Shown here piece after piece: positions 8,904-17,543 of a stretch of DNA of 64,000 bases (position 1 is its first letter; each line of letters begins with the position of its first letter). The position numbers and the translations under genes were made by a program. Under the pieces are notes generated by a model, which was given only the letters and a program-made list of their open reading frames with translations, searched no databases and was not told the DNA's origin. This DNA is from Desulfotruncus arcticus DSM 17038 (GTDB lineage Bacteria; Bacillota; Desulfotomaculia; Desulfotomaculales; Desulfallaceae): assembly GCF_900113335.1 (NCBI RefSeq), contig NZ_FOOX01000007.1, positions 161,434 through 225,433 on the forward strand. The letters run 5' to 3'.

Positions 8904-8937
8904 AAAAGCCGGGTGCTGAATACAGTGCCCGGCTTTT
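8904..8937 (+). terminator. rho-independent terminator
   Basis: AAAAGCCGGG(T) pairs with (G)CCCGGCTTTT around a loop of about 13 bases. Confidence 0.85.
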
Positions 8938-9201
8938 CCATGTTCCGCCCATGCAGCCAAAATGCGGCACCAACATAAAAAAAATAGTACTTTTATTGAA
9001 ATACCGGAGCTGGGAATGAAACTGCGTTGATGCATATTCAGACAATCTGGGGATAAAAGAACTTGTTACAAACGGCACATTCATTCCGACATAGAGTTGA
9101 TGTTGGGATTTAAATCACGGTTGACCAATTTCACAACAGTTTATGAAAATTTGTTTTTTCACAAAGTGCCTATAAATAAGGCTTTTCAGCCGCAACCCCT
9201 T
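8938..9201. other. upstream region of tauE operon with possible activator sites
   Basis: No gene is supported here. Two identical TTTCACAA octamers (9129-9136 and 9167-9174, 38 bases apart) lie 30-75 bases upstream of the sigma-54-type promoter, where activator binding sites are often placed. They are candidates only. Confidence 0.4.
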
Positions 9202-9217
9202 TGGCATCCGGTTTGCA
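9202..9217 (+). promoter_or_regulatory. sigma-54 (RpoN) -24/-12 promoter
   Basis: TGGCAT-CCGGT-TTGCA matches the consensus TGGCAY-N5-TTGCW, with GG and GC exactly 10 bases apart. It is about 90 bases upstream of the small membrane protein and tauE, and a sigma-54 activator gene lies at 12757. The match is direct; use by RpoN is inferred. Confidence 0.75.
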
Positions 9218-9304
9218 CCTTAAATTACAAAAACATTAAGGGGGTGTTAAATACAAAACTTTGCTCCGGATGTTACAGATATAATGTGGAAGGGGGAAGT
9301 CTTT

Positions 9305-9568
9305 ATGGCTAAAAAGCACGTACAGAATAAAAAAACAGCCATATCACAGGCATTCTTATGTTTAATCGGGACGGCGGTTTTGTATGTATTTGTTTTTACT
9401 AAAATTGACGCTATAAATAAACTTTTGCAGAGTCAAACCTACTACGCGCCGCTAACCGCAGTTGTAATCGTTCTTTTGGCCTCGTTCTTATACGGAACTG
9501 CAGCATCAAATATACTTAAATATACATTGCAGGAAAAACTTAAATCCCAGGAATTAAGAGAGGAGTGA
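9305..9568 (+). CDS. small two-TM membrane protein upstream of TauE
   Basis: 87 residues from ATG 9305, chosen because AAGGGGGAAG lies 8 bases upstream; an in-frame ATG at 9284 lacks this. Two hydrophobic segments (about 16-35 and 48-70) are followed by a charged tail (LQEKLKSQELREE). It ends 4 bases before tauE, so the two are co-translated. The family is unnamed to me; it may be an accessory subunit of the exporter. Confidence 0.8.
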   Translation: MAKKHVQNKKTAISQAFLCLIGTAVLYVFVFTKIDAINKLLQSQTYYAPLTAVVIVLLASFLYGTAASNILKYTLQEKLKSQELREE

Positions 9569-9572
9569 TAAT

Positions 9573-10676
9573 ATGTCGGGTGCAATAGAAATTCCGGCAA
9601 CGGTAGAAGCGATTAAATTTATCGCGATGACTCCCAAAACAGTAATTTCCCTTTTCGGAGTCGGCCTTGTTGGTGGCGTGCTGAGCGGATTCCTTGGCAG
9701 CGGGGGGGCGTTTATCATGACTCCGGCCATGATGAGCCTGGGTGTTCCCGGCATTATGGCGGTGGCCGCTAACATTACCCATAAATTCGGCAAGGCTATT
9801 ATGGGGTCCAAGAAACACAGTGAATTTGGCAATGTGGATATGCGCATGGGCCTGGTCATGTTTCTGGCGCTTTTCGCCGGGGTGCAGGTGGCAGTGTCCA
9901 TGAGCCGGGGCATACTGGCAAAAATGGGCGAAGCCGGTTCAGATATGTATATTAGCGTTGTTTTTGTGATTATTCTCACCTGGGTTTCGTGGTTTATGTT
10001 CAGAGATATAATGAAGCAAAAAAAAGGTACGGCTCAGAATGACGGAAAGAGGCCGCTGGCTGAAAGGATTCGCAACCTGAATCTGCCGCCGATGATTAAT
10101 TTCAAAGTGGCCGGCGTCAGGGCTTCCCTCTGGCTGGCTTTACTGGTTGGTTTTGCTACCGGCTTTTTGGCCGGGACTATTGGGGTGGGCGGTTTTATCG
10201 GAGTACCGGCAATGATTTATTTGCTGGGGATTCCCACTTATGTGGCTGCCGGAACCGAATTGTTTCTGGCGATATTCTCCGGCGCTCAGGGAGCATTTCT
10301 CTACTCGCTGCACGGCCTGGTTGACATCAGGATAACACTAATCCTTTATATCGGGTCGCTGATCGGCGTGAATCTGGGCGCTATCGGCACCAGGGTTGTG
10401 CGCGGCACACAAATGAGGATGGTAATGGTGGCCATTATTGCCATGGTGGCACTGAGCCGGTTGGTCATGATACCCGTTTACCTCGGCGAGATGGGCAGGA
10501 TTGCTTTATCTGAGGGTACCGGTGCACTGGTGACAACTATCAGCAATGTTTTCTTATTCGGCAGCGGGATTGTTGGAGTCGGTATCATTTTATTCTGGAT
10601 GCTTCAGGCGTATCGCCGGGCGGGACGCGCAGCTCTTGCCGGATCTGAAGCAACCAAAGCAGAAGTATCCAGTTAA
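9573..10676 (+). CDS. TauE/SafE-family anion (sulfite/organosulfonate) exporter
   Basis: 367 residues with about eight to nine membrane segments arranged as two homologous halves, each with the glycine-rich TauE motif (VGGVLSGFLGSGGAFIMTPA and GFLAGTIGVGGFIGVPA). TauE/SafE proteins move sulfite, sulfoacetate or similar anions across the membrane. The substrate here is not defined by sequence; sulfite or another sulfur anion fits the suggested lifestyle. Second gene of a probable sigma-54-driven operon; start ATG 9573 follows GAGGAG. Confidence 0.9.
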   Translation: MSGAIEIPATVEAIKFIAMTPKTVISLFGVGLVGGVLSGFLGSGGAFIMTPAMMSLGVPGIMAVAANITHKFGKAIMGSKKHSEFGNVDMRMGLVMFLALFAGVQVAVSMSRGILAKMGEAGSDMYISVVFVIILTWVSWFMFRDIMKQKKGTAQNDGKRPLAERIRNLNLPPMINFKVAGVRASLWLALLVGFATGFLAGTIGVGGFIGVPAMIYLLGIPTYVAAGTELFLAIFSGAQGAFLYSLHGLVDIRITLILYIGSLIGVNLGAIGTRVVRGTQMRMVMVAIIAMVALSRLVMIPVYLGEMGRIALSEGTGALVTTISNVFLFGSGIVGVGIILFWMLQAYRRAGRAALAGSEATKAEVSS

Positions 10677-10687
10677 AGGGTTGTTAA

Positions 10688-10738
10688 AAAAAACAGGTTA
10701 TGTTACGCCGGTGAGTAATCGTCGGCGTCTGTTTTTTG
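10688..10738 (+). terminator. probable terminator
   Basis: AAAACAG...ACGCCG and CGGCGT...CTGTTTTTT form a two-part stem after tauE, with a T run. Confidence 0.65.
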
Positions 10739-10776
10739 TAACTTGATTTACGAATTACAAAAAAACTATAATTGTA

Positions 10777-10831
<55 letters not shown>

Positions 10832-10852
10832 CTAAATTCTGACTAATGAATT

Positions 10853-10882
10853 GGAACCACCGGAGCGCCAGATACAAGTAAC
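10853..10882 (-). repeat. GTTACTTGTATCTGGCGC dispersed repeat, short copy
   Basis: In plus orientation it reads ggaaccaccggagcgccaga then tacaagtaac, the reverse complement of the starts of the copies at 17045, 24544 and 29472. Confidence 0.85.
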
Positions 10883-10940
10883 TTAAAAATATTTTTTAAG
10901 GGTAGTAACCAAACTGATATTTGGAGTATAAGTATTATCA

Positions 10941-12764
10941 ATGATGAGCAATAAAAACATTTTTTTCGGCAATAGAATTTTACTGGTGGTCTCGCTGCTG
11001 CTTTTTCTCACGGTGATGCTTACAGTTTACCTGATGAGTATCATCCGTAACAGCGAGCTGTCTCTGCTGCACCACCAGAATGCCCGTTTGGACCAGGTCG
11101 CTTACCTGTTCGACCAAAATCTGGAGGGTAGCCTGAGGGATTACCTGGCCAAACAGAATCTTAACGGGGACGACCGGGAAAAGCAGGTTGTAGCCCTGGG
11201 TAATTATATTAACGGGGTCATTAATGAAGTACGCAGGGAATACCCCGATGTTCACATCGGACTTTGGTACACTGACCTGGATGTTTATTATGACGGTACG
11301 CAGCGTTTTGGCGAGAATTATTCACTGCGCCGCAAAAAGGTGTTTGAGGCTGTATTGGAGCAAAAATCGGCTGTGGAGCAAAATGTGGGTGAAGAAGAGG
11401 GCGGGATAGTTGAGGTTTACAAACCCTTTACCAGAAACGGCCAAGTGGAAGGCGTGATCAGGTCCGCCGAATACCTGGGTGAAACAACATATTACGCCAA
11501 ACGCCGGGAAATTGAATATACGGTGTACTCCCTTATCGCCATGGTAGTAATAACAGGTACCACCGGGGCGGTACTGATTTTTAGACAGCTGGTCAGTCAG
11601 GTTGAGAGTATCAAAAATGGCGTAAAATTATTGGAAAATGACTTAAACCAGACGCTGGAGCCTGCCCCCGGCGAATTGGGTGTAATCGTGGAAGCTGTCA
11701 ATGGTTTTGCCCACAAAATAGCTGATTTGAACATTTATAACGAAACAATGCTGGCATCCATAGACGACGCCATCCTGGTGGTTGATGTTGACGGTAAGAT
11801 TATGATTGCCAATAACATGGCCCGCAGGCTCATGTTCCTGCCGGATGACTACAGGGATAAAGCTTACCATGAACTATTGCCTGCCGGCGGCCCTTTCGTT
11901 GAATTAATCAATAAAACCCTTGACGACAAAATTAATTATAAAGACCTTCACCTTTCCTGGGCCAATAACGGTGGCGGCAGTGTGGTGGAGCTTTTAATCA
12001 GCACCGCTGTGCTGGTTGGCGCCAAGGGCCGGGAAATTGGCGTGGTGCTGTTATGTCGTGATATAACAGAACGTATGCGTCTCAGGGAGAAGGCCCAAAG
12101 GCAGGAACGGTTGGCTTCCCTGGGTAAACTGGTGACAGGGGTGGCCCACGAAATTAGAAACCCCCTAACATCAATCAGCATTTACATGCAGCACTGGCAA
12201 AACCAGAGCACCCCCAGCCCCAAAGCGCTGGCTACAATTAACCGCGAGGTGGCAAGGCTTGACGCTATTGTTGACCAGCTGCTTTATTTTGCCAAGCCGG
12301 CCGAGGCTAAATTGGTACCCAAAGATATTAATTCCCTGATTGAAAGTGTATTAAGTTTCTTTAATGAAATTCACCATGGCAAATACAGCCTGATCAGAAA
12401 TCTTGACCCCAATGTGCCGCAAGTATGGATCGATCCTGAACAAATTGAACGGGTTTTAGTCAATATGCTGTTTAACGCTATCCAGGCTATGCCTGAAGGA
12501 GGCACTATTACTGTTTCCACGGGAGATAATAAGGTCGACGGGATGGTTAATGTTTCAATAGCTGATACCGGGTGCGGGATTGCGAAGGAACACCACGGAC
12601 ATCTGTTTGATCCCTTTTATTCCACCCGTCCCAAAGGAACCGGGCTGGGTCTGGCCATAGCCCATGAAATAATTCAAGTGCATGGCGGGCATATAGAAGT
12701 GGATAGCGAGGTTGGGAAAGGCACAGAATTCACCTTTTACTTAAAGACCGGGGAGGATGTTTAA
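10941..12764 (+). CDS. PAS-containing sensor histidine kinase
   Basis: 607 residues. TM1 (about 11-33) and TM2 (about 195-213) flank an extracytoplasmic domain of about 160 residues; then a linker, a PAS domain (about 265-375, MLASIDDAILVVDVDGKI), HisKA with H403 (TGVAHEIRNPLTS), and HATPase (NMLFNAIQAMPEGG, DTGCGI, KGTGLGLAIA). It is AtoS-like and overlaps the next gene by 8 bases, so the pair is a translationally coupled two-component system with a sigma-54 activator. The signal is unknown; a link to the adjacent TauE operon is inferred from position. Confidence 0.94.
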   Translation: MMSNKNIFFGNRILLVVSLLLFLTVMLTVYLMSIIRNSELSLLHHQNARLDQVAYLFDQNLEGSLRDYLAKQNLNGDDREKQVVALGNYINGVINEVRREYPDVHIGLWYTDLDVYYDGTQRFGENYSLRRKKVFEAVLEQKSAVEQNVGEEEGGIVEVYKPFTRNGQVEGVIRSAEYLGETTYYAKRREIEYTVYSLIAMVVITGTTGAVLIFRQLVSQVESIKNGVKLLENDLNQTLEPAPGELGVIVEAVNGFAHKIADLNIYNETMLASIDDAILVVDVDGKIMIANNMARRLMFLPDDYRDKAYHELLPAGGPFVELINKTLDDKINYKDLHLSWANNGGGSVVELLISTAVLVGAKGREIGVVLLCRDITERMRLREKAQRQERLASLGKLVTGVAHEIRNPLTSISIYMQHWQNQSTPSPKALATINREVARLDAIVDQLLYFAKPAEAKLVPKDINSLIESVLSFFNEIHHGKYSLIRNLDPNVPQVWIDPEQIERVLVNMLFNAIQAMPEGGTITVSTGDNKVDGMVNVSIADTGCGIAKEHHGHLFDPFYSTRPKGTGLGLAIAHEIIQVHGGHIEVDSEVGKGTEFTFYLKTGEDV

Positions 12765-14127
12765 TTTGGCCAAATTGGTGCTGGTGGTGGATGACGAACA
12801 AAGCGTGCGGGAAGCATTGAGCGATATACTGGGTGACAGCGGTTACCGGGTGGAATGCGCGTCCAACGGCAGGGAGGGGCTTGATTTAATTGAGCGCTTA
12901 AATCCGGATGCCGTGCTGCTGGATATCCGCATGCCGGAAATGGACGGAATCAAAGCGCTTGAAATCATCAACCAGCGCGGTCAGGATGTGCCGGTTATAT
13001 TGATTACAGCATACGGGACCACCCAAACCACCATTGAGGCCATGAAGCTTGGCGCATTTGATTACGTAATGAAGCCGCTGAAAATTAATGAACTCCTGGG
13101 AACCCTGAAAAAAGCGGTGGAAGTTCGTGAAATGCTGCAAAAGGCCGGGCACCATAATAATAAAGCCAACCGGGTCGATAAGGATATTATGATCGGGCAA
13201 TCTGCAGCAATGCAGAATATTTATAAAACCATAGGGAGAATTGCCAACAGCAACGCCACGGTAATGATCAGGGGGGAAAGCGGCACGGGCAAAGAGCTGG
13301 TTGCCAGGGCCATTCATTTTAACAGTGTGCGCAAAAATAAAAATTTTGTAAAAATTAATTGTGCCTCCATACCGGAAAACCTGCTGGAGAGTGAGCTATT
13401 CGGTCATGAAAAGGGTTCTTTTACCGGGGCCGTGGCATCTAAACAGGGAAAGTTTGAGCTGGCTCATCTGGGCACTATTTTCCTGGATGAAATTGGAGAA
13501 ATGTCACTTTCAACCCAGGCCAAATTGCTGCGCGTTCTTCAGGAAAGGGAATTTGAGCGGGTGGGGGGCACGGAAACCATTCGGGTTGATGTGCGTATTG
13601 TTGCCGCCACTAATAAGGATTTGGAAAGGTCCATTGATGAGGGAACTTTCCGGGAGGACTTGTTTTACCGCATTAATGTTGTAGACATTGTTCTTCCCCC
13701 GTTAAGGGACCGCAAGGAAGATATTCCGGCGTTGATCGACCATATTATTAAAACCTGCTGCTTGGAGCACGGCAAGACAATTACGGGTTTTTCCGACGAA
13801 GCCATGAAGCTGCTTGAAGCTTACGATTGGCCCGGCAACATCAGGGAATTGAAAAACGTTTGTGAGAGGGCGGTTTTAATGTCCAACGGACCGCTCTTAA
13901 CAGTATCGGATCTGCCCCTAAGTTTTAGAAAAGATGGCCGCCGCGTGGAGTGGCTTGGCGAAATCCAGGGAGATTCACTGAAAGAAATTGTTGCCGAAGT
14001 GGAAAGAGAAGTCATATTAAAAGCACTTGAGGAAAACAACTGGAATCGTTCGGCTACGGCTCAGGCGCTAAAAGTTAATAGAAGTTCGCTGTACGCAAAA
14101 ATGAAGGAACTGGGGATTATTGAGTAA
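12757..14127 (+). CDS. NtrC-family sigma-54-dependent response regulator
   Basis: 456 residues in three domains. The receiver (1-125) has D56 (LLDIRMPEMDG). The AAA+ domain (about 145-375) has Walker A GESGTGKE, the sigma-54 contact loop ELFGHEKGSFTGA, Walker B IFLDEIGEM, and the arginine-finger region LFYRINVVDIVLPPLRDRKED. The C-terminus is a Fis-type HTH (NWNRSATAQALKVNRSSLY). The contact loop reads GSFTGA rather than the usual GAFTGA. It starts at ATG 12757 with GGGGAGG inside the kinase gene. Likely targets include the -24/-12 promoters at 9202 and possibly 17357. Confidence 0.95.
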   Translation: MFNLAKLVLVVDDEQSVREALSDILGDSGYRVECASNGREGLDLIERLNPDAVLLDIRMPEMDGIKALEIINQRGQDVPVILITAYGTTQTTIEAMKLGAFDYVMKPLKINELLGTLKKAVEVREMLQKAGHHNNKANRVDKDIMIGQSAAMQNIYKTIGRIANSNATVMIRGESGTGKELVARAIHFNSVRKNKNFVKINCASIPENLLESELFGHEKGSFTGAVASKQGKFELAHLGTIFLDEIGEMSLSTQAKLLRVLQEREFERVGGTETIRVDVRIVAATNKDLERSIDEGTFREDLFYRINVVDIVLPPLRDRKEDIPALIDHIIKTCCLEHGKTITGFSDEAMKLLEAYDWPGNIRELKNVCERAVLMSNGPLLTVSDLPLSFRKDGRRVEWLGEIQGDSLKEIVAEVEREVILKALEENNWNRSATAQALKVNRSSLYAKMKELGIIE

Positions 14128-14140
14128 TGGAGGTATTCCC

Positions 14141-14629
14141 ATGCCGTACAAACAAACGGCGGAAAAAATTATGGTGCCGGTGGGAGAACTGCCGCAGGTA
14201 AAGGACCGGGACGTGGTGGCGGAAGCGGTAAATGAGATGCGTAATTTTTTCCACCAGCGGGACGGCACCTGGTATGGTTTTCAAGCAGCCCTTGTGCTGG
14301 ACAGTAAAGATCGATTGGCTGGTATTTTAACCATTCGTGGTCTCTTAAGAGCGTTTAAACTCCAGGTAATTCAGGATCACCTTCTAAAAAACGATGCCAC
14401 CGGACTGTTTTTTCTAAACAAATTTAATGAGAACATGGAAATAACCGTCAGGGATATCATGCGGCCGCTCAATTTGATTTCTGTTCAAAAAGACAGCAGT
14501 GTTTTCGAAGTAATCAGAAAAATGAACAATTATAAGATAGGACTGCTCCCGGTATTGGACGGAGACCTGTTGGTCGGGGTAATTCGGACAATAGATGTAT
14601 TTTGGGTTATCGGTGAGTTGTTGGATTGA
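14141..14629 (+). CDS. CBS-domain-pair protein (paralog 1)
   Basis: 162 residues from ATG 14141 (GGAGGT 8 bases upstream; the frame extends up to 14120 without a ribosome binding site). Two CBS motifs are visible: AEKIMVPVGELPQV...LAGILTIRGLLRA and VRDIMRPLNLISVQ...LLVGVIRTIDVF. CBS pairs bind adenosine nucleotides and regulate partners. It is 13 bases after the sigma-54 activator and probably cotranscribed with it. It is similar to the gene at 14768, a local duplication. Confidence 0.9.
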   Translation: MPYKQTAEKIMVPVGELPQVKDRDVVAEAVNEMRNFFHQRDGTWYGFQAALVLDSKDRLAGILTIRGLLRAFKLQVIQDHLLKNDATGLFFLNKFNENMEITVRDIMRPLNLISVQKDSSVFEVIRKMNNYKIGLLPVLDGDLLVGVIRTIDVFWVIGELLD

Positions 14630-14752
14630 TCTCGTTAACCGCCGCTAAGACTCCCGCCTCTACAGGCGGGAGTCTTAGCGGCGATAAACTCAAAATAAGT
14701 GCGACTAAGGCTCAGGTGGGGTCAAAACCCCACCTGAACCAAGTCTTCTTTA
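14630..14752 (+). repeat. two-hairpin repeat, full copy 2
   Basis: It starts right after the stop of CBS paralog 1 with TCTCGTTAACC. The first hairpin is CCGCTAAGACTCCCGCC paired with GGCGGGAGTCTTAGCGG; the connector is ATAAACTCAAAATAAGTGCG; the second hairpin is CTCAGGTGGGGT paired with ACCCCACCTGA; the tail is AAGTCTTCTTTA. It separates the two CBS paralogs. Confidence 0.95.
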
Positions 14753-14767
14753 ATGGGGGGCTGAAGA

Positions 14768-15262
14768 ATGCGGGTAAAAACAAAAACAGCCGCAGATATT
14801 ATGGTGCCGATTGATAGTTATGTTACTATTAATAAGGACGCCACCTTATACGAAGCCATTATAGCTTTAAGGGGAGCCATGCATAGCGAAGGGAAGGCCT
14901 GGCACGGCCACCGCAGTGTGCTGGTTTTGGGTGACGGCGGAAAACTGGTGGGAATATTAACCATGAGCGGTTTGCTGAGGGCAGCCGGTCTGAAGGAGAT
15001 TGACGATGACCCGGAAATCAAAGCCGAGTCATGGGGTTGGTATTATGTCAATCAGCTGCGGGAGGAAACGAAAATGAGGGTGCGTGATTTCATGCGCCCT
15101 CTCGATCTCTATACTGTAGATGCGTCAGTTGCCGTCATAGATATTGCACTGACCTTGCTGAAATACCAGGTGAATTCTTTACCCGTGCTTAAACAGGGCA
15201 AGCCTGTGGGAATAGTACGATCGTTGGATGTTTTTATGGTTATCGATGAGTTTTTTCATTAA
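14768..15262 (+). CDS. CBS-domain-pair protein (paralog 2)
   Basis: 164 residues from ATG 14768 with GGGGGG upstream, just 15 bases after the repeat. It has the same architecture as paralog 1: AADIMVPIDSYVTINKDATL, LVGILTMSGLLRAAG, VRDFMRPLDLYTVD, PVGIVRSLDVFMVIDE. The shared sequence and adjacency indicate tandem duplication. Its 3' end overlaps the convergent gene by 4 bases. Confidence 0.9.
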   Translation: MRVKTKTAADIMVPIDSYVTINKDATLYEAIIALRGAMHSEGKAWHGHRSVLVLGDGGKLVGILTMSGLLRAAGLKEIDDDPEIKAESWGWYYVNQLREETKMRVRDFMRPLDLYTVDASVAVIDIALTLLKYQVNSLPVLKQGKPVGIVRSLDVFMVIDEFFH

Positions 15263-15900
15263 TTATTATTATTTATTATCTGGTTAAGGTAATTCCAGGT
15301 TACCAGCATAAACTTGGCCATTGCCTCTCCCAACTGGCGAGCGATGGCTTTTTCTTCATATTCGTCCAAATCAAAAAGTATTTTAAACCGGTATTTGCCG
15401 GTGGCTTCAATGGTCTGCCTCTCCCGTTCAATTTCCATGCCGAGTTCTTTTTCCATGTTGGCTTTTTCAAAAAGCAACGGCAAAAATATATTGTTTTTAT
15501 TGCCGTCCATGATCAGTTCTACTGCAAGCAGGTTTTTGCCGCTGTGCTTGCCTTTGCGGGGAGATGTTTTACATATGCGGTAATAAATGCTGTCTAAATG
15601 TTTGACCCTGATGCACCGGGAATTGCTTCTGTTGCCGGGTACAATGGAAGAAACACAACTGGCATAAATACCCTTACCGGCCAGCCGGGATTCAGCTTCT
15701 TTGACAATGCTGTCCAGCAGTAAACCAAATTCTTTTTTATTAACCTGAGATTTTTGTGGCTTTTTTTTATGTTCCAGCTTGCCTTTCAACCACTTTTCAA
15801 ATAAATCCAACGCCTTACGGTTGTTGTCTCCGGGCATGACCTGCCTAATAAATAATTCTTTTCTCTGCTCAAAAGCAGACACAAAATCTCTTTCGGTCAT
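15259..15900 (-). CDS. hypothetical protein, 213 residues
   Basis: Starts at ATG 15900 behind AGGGGAAGGGGAG. A basic central region (KKKPQKSQVNKKEFG) precedes a mixed alpha/beta domain with KLRFKILFDLDEYEEKAIAR-like stretches (YRFKILFDLDEYEEKAI). It ends in four asparagines encoded by an AT-only run. No signal peptide or membrane segment, and no family I recognise. It is convergent with CBS paralog 2. Confidence 0.75.
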   Translation of the reverse strand: MTERDFVSAFEQRKELFIRQVMPGDNNRKALDLFEKWLKGKLEHKKKPQKSQVNKKEFGLLLDSIVKEAESRLAGKGIYASCVSSIVPGNRSNSRCIRVKHLDSIYYRICKTSPRKGKHSGKNLLAVELIMDGNKNNIFLPLLFEKANMEKELGMEIERERQTIEATGKYRFKILFDLDEYEEKAIARQLGEAMAKFMLVTWNYLNQIINNNN

Positions 15901-15938
15901 AATTCTCCCCTTCCCCTGGCATAATAATTAAACAACAA

Positions 15939-16127
15939 CTATAGGCTTCCAGCAACCAACAATATCACAGGTATCAGTGTGACCAACGATAAAACAATCA
16001 ATTTGGGTTTCCCGGAGTTATGATTGTTTCTATCCTGTACCATATCAGCCCGGTGTAATTCCGCCTTATAAAAAGGTTCTTCAAGGTTATGAACCATCCA
16101 GTTGTGGAATTTGTTGCCGGTTGGCAT
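15939..16127 (-). CDS. small C-terminally anchored membrane protein
   Basis: 62 residues from ATG 16127 with AAGGAGGCG 8 bases upstream. The hydrophilic N-terminal 40 residues are followed by one hydrophobic segment (LIVLSLVTLIPVILLVAGSL) that ends the protein, so it is probably tail-anchored. The function is unknown. Confidence 0.75.
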   Translation of the reverse strand: MPTGNKFHNWMVHNLEEPFYKAELHRADMVQDRNNHNSGKPKLIVLSLVTLIPVILLVAGSL

Positions 16128-16723
16128 ACCACGCGCCTCCTTATTAACCCTTTACGATGTAACTTAATGTGCAAGGGATATGCCAGTCTGACCGGGTGCT
16201 AAAAGGCGCAATAATCAAGGGTTTGTGTATTGGGGCAGGGTGTGCGGCTGACCATAATTACACCATGCGTGATGTGTTTTTGTACAATGGGCCGTAAGGT
16301 GCCAATATGACAGGTTAAGCGGCGTATTATGATACTGGTCGGTTTGGTATAAGTTGTGCATTTTGTTCATGTGCATTTGGTTTAGTTGAAGGGCAAAGTA
16401 AGTGTGGACTTAATAAACAAAATTTAATTATTGCAATTTGTGAAGGTTAGAATAAGCCGAAGCTGATTAAATTATACTTTGTGAAATTTTTACTTTCAAA
16501 AAATGATCATTCAGCGTAAAAATGTTTTGTTTTTTTTCTGGGAGAGTAAAATATATGTAAGTATTCAGGAGTCAGAAGTCAGAATAATGTTGGGGTACAA
16601 TTCAATGGTTTAAAAAACCATAAGGAATGCAAGGAATCCCTACTGAATTCTAATTAGTAATTTTTAGTTACCTATATAGTAAAAAATATATTATATAGGG
16701 AATCAAAGGAGTGCGAAAGAGGT
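16128..16723. other. non-coding stretch with GGAGTCA repeat
   Basis: I find no supported gene here. It holds the leaderless upstream side of the minus-strand small protein, about 400 bases of unassigned sequence, a short repeat copy at 16561-16588 (ttcaggagtcagaagtcaga), its reverse remnant ctgaattct near 16642, and the AT-rich leader of the next gene. Confidence 0.5.
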
Positions 16724-16894
16724 ATGGCATTAATGAGAAGCTTATTGAGATGGATGGAAAGAAATCTGGAGAAGCCATTTGTTGAGATTGAATTGAACCG
16801 GGCCCAGTTGGATTGCGAAAAGAAAGGTAATACCGGGCAGTCAAATCGCAACACCAAACCTGCGAAAATTATTCCCCTGAGGGCGACCAAATAA
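16724..16894 (+). CDS. small basic hypothetical protein, 56 residues
   Basis: ATG 16724 is preceded by AAAGGAG and AAAGAGG. The product starts MALMRSLLRWMERNLEKPFV and ends RNTKPAKIIPLRATK; the N-terminus is amphipathic and the C-terminus basic. A strong terminator follows about 70 bases later, so this looks like a complete small transcription unit. No family recognised. Confidence 0.6.
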   Translation: MALMRSLLRWMERNLEKPFVEIELNRAQLDCEKKGNTGQSNRNTKPAKIIPLRATK

Positions 16895-16962
16895 ATGGGC
16901 GGCATGCTTATTCAATGGGGGAGTTTAATAAAGATACTTTTTAAACCTCTAGTTAAAGAATT

Positions 16963-17006
16963 AGCCCCACCGTTAATAAACAATAACGGCCGGGGCTTAT
17001 TTTTGT
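16963..17006 (+). terminator. rho-independent terminator
   Basis: AGCCCC-ACCGTTA pairs with TAACGG-CCGGGGCT around a short AT loop, followed by TATTTTT. Confidence 0.88.
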
Positions 17007-17044
17007 GTATGGATATTCATATGGAAGTTACTACCTACTAGAAA

Positions 17045-17215
17045 TTTTCACGTTACTTGTATCTGGCGCTCCGGTGGTTCCCTCCGCTGCTCAATTTTCC
17101 TTGTAGCTTTAATAGTTATTTATGGTTAACGCTTGCTCCGGGAAGCAACCGGATCGCCTTCCAACTGTATCTAATTTTCACCATATGATGGCACTGTGTT
17201 TATCCCCGTTCCTAT
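17045..17215 (+). repeat. GTTACTTGTATCTGGCGC dispersed repeat, long copy
   Basis: It begins TTTCACGTTACTTGTATC and runs through GGCGCTCCGGTGGTTCCCTC, then a second shared block (tagttatttatggttaacgc, ttgctccgggaa, ggatcgcctt). The copy at 29472 shares both blocks. It lies in the 650-base gap before the acyl-CoA operon. Confidence 0.8.
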
Positions 17216-17356
17216 ATCTCCCCTTCCCTCTGTGTAAACATGGGCAACGTTTTTGTTAACGGGAGGCTATATATTTTACGCATTCTGTCAGGAATTTGGG
17301 GGGGGTAAGAGGCTGTAAGGCTTGGTGTTTACTGTTTTTTCGCTTTAAACTTTAAC

Positions 17357-17372
17357 TGGCATTATTTTTGCT
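17357..17372 (+). promoter_or_regulatory. sigma-54 (RpoN) -24/-12 promoter of acyl-CoA operon
   Basis: TGGCAT-TATTT-TTGCT fits the consensus exactly with correct spacing. It predicts a leader of about 160 bases before the carboxyltransferase gene. The leader from 17384 to 17543 is AT-rich with no obvious hairpin switch. Confidence 0.72.
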
Positions 17373-17543
17373 CAATTAAGAATTATACTCTCATCGAATT
17401 ATGGAGGTGATTAATTTAGTTATAGTTTCATGAAATCACAACATATAAACTAAAAACTTTTAAATGAAGTTTCAAAAAATTCACTCAAAACTAAATGTGT
17501 AACAAAACATTTACACTAAATATAGAATTGGAGTTGAGTAAAT

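Noticed and set aside
9097..9312. 71-codon ORF upstream of the tauE operon
   Set aside because: It runs through the sigma-54 promoter and the ribosome binding site of the next gene and has no ribosome binding site of its own.
16145..16400. Possible second, diverged hairpin array (GGGCCGTAAGG resembles the spacer at 59185)
   Set aside because: I could not find stems with the conserved loop; the resemblance is limited to one short motif.
17384..17543. Riboswitch in the leader of the acyl-CoA operon
   Set aside because: The leader is AT-rich and lacks any conserved aptamer core I recognise.
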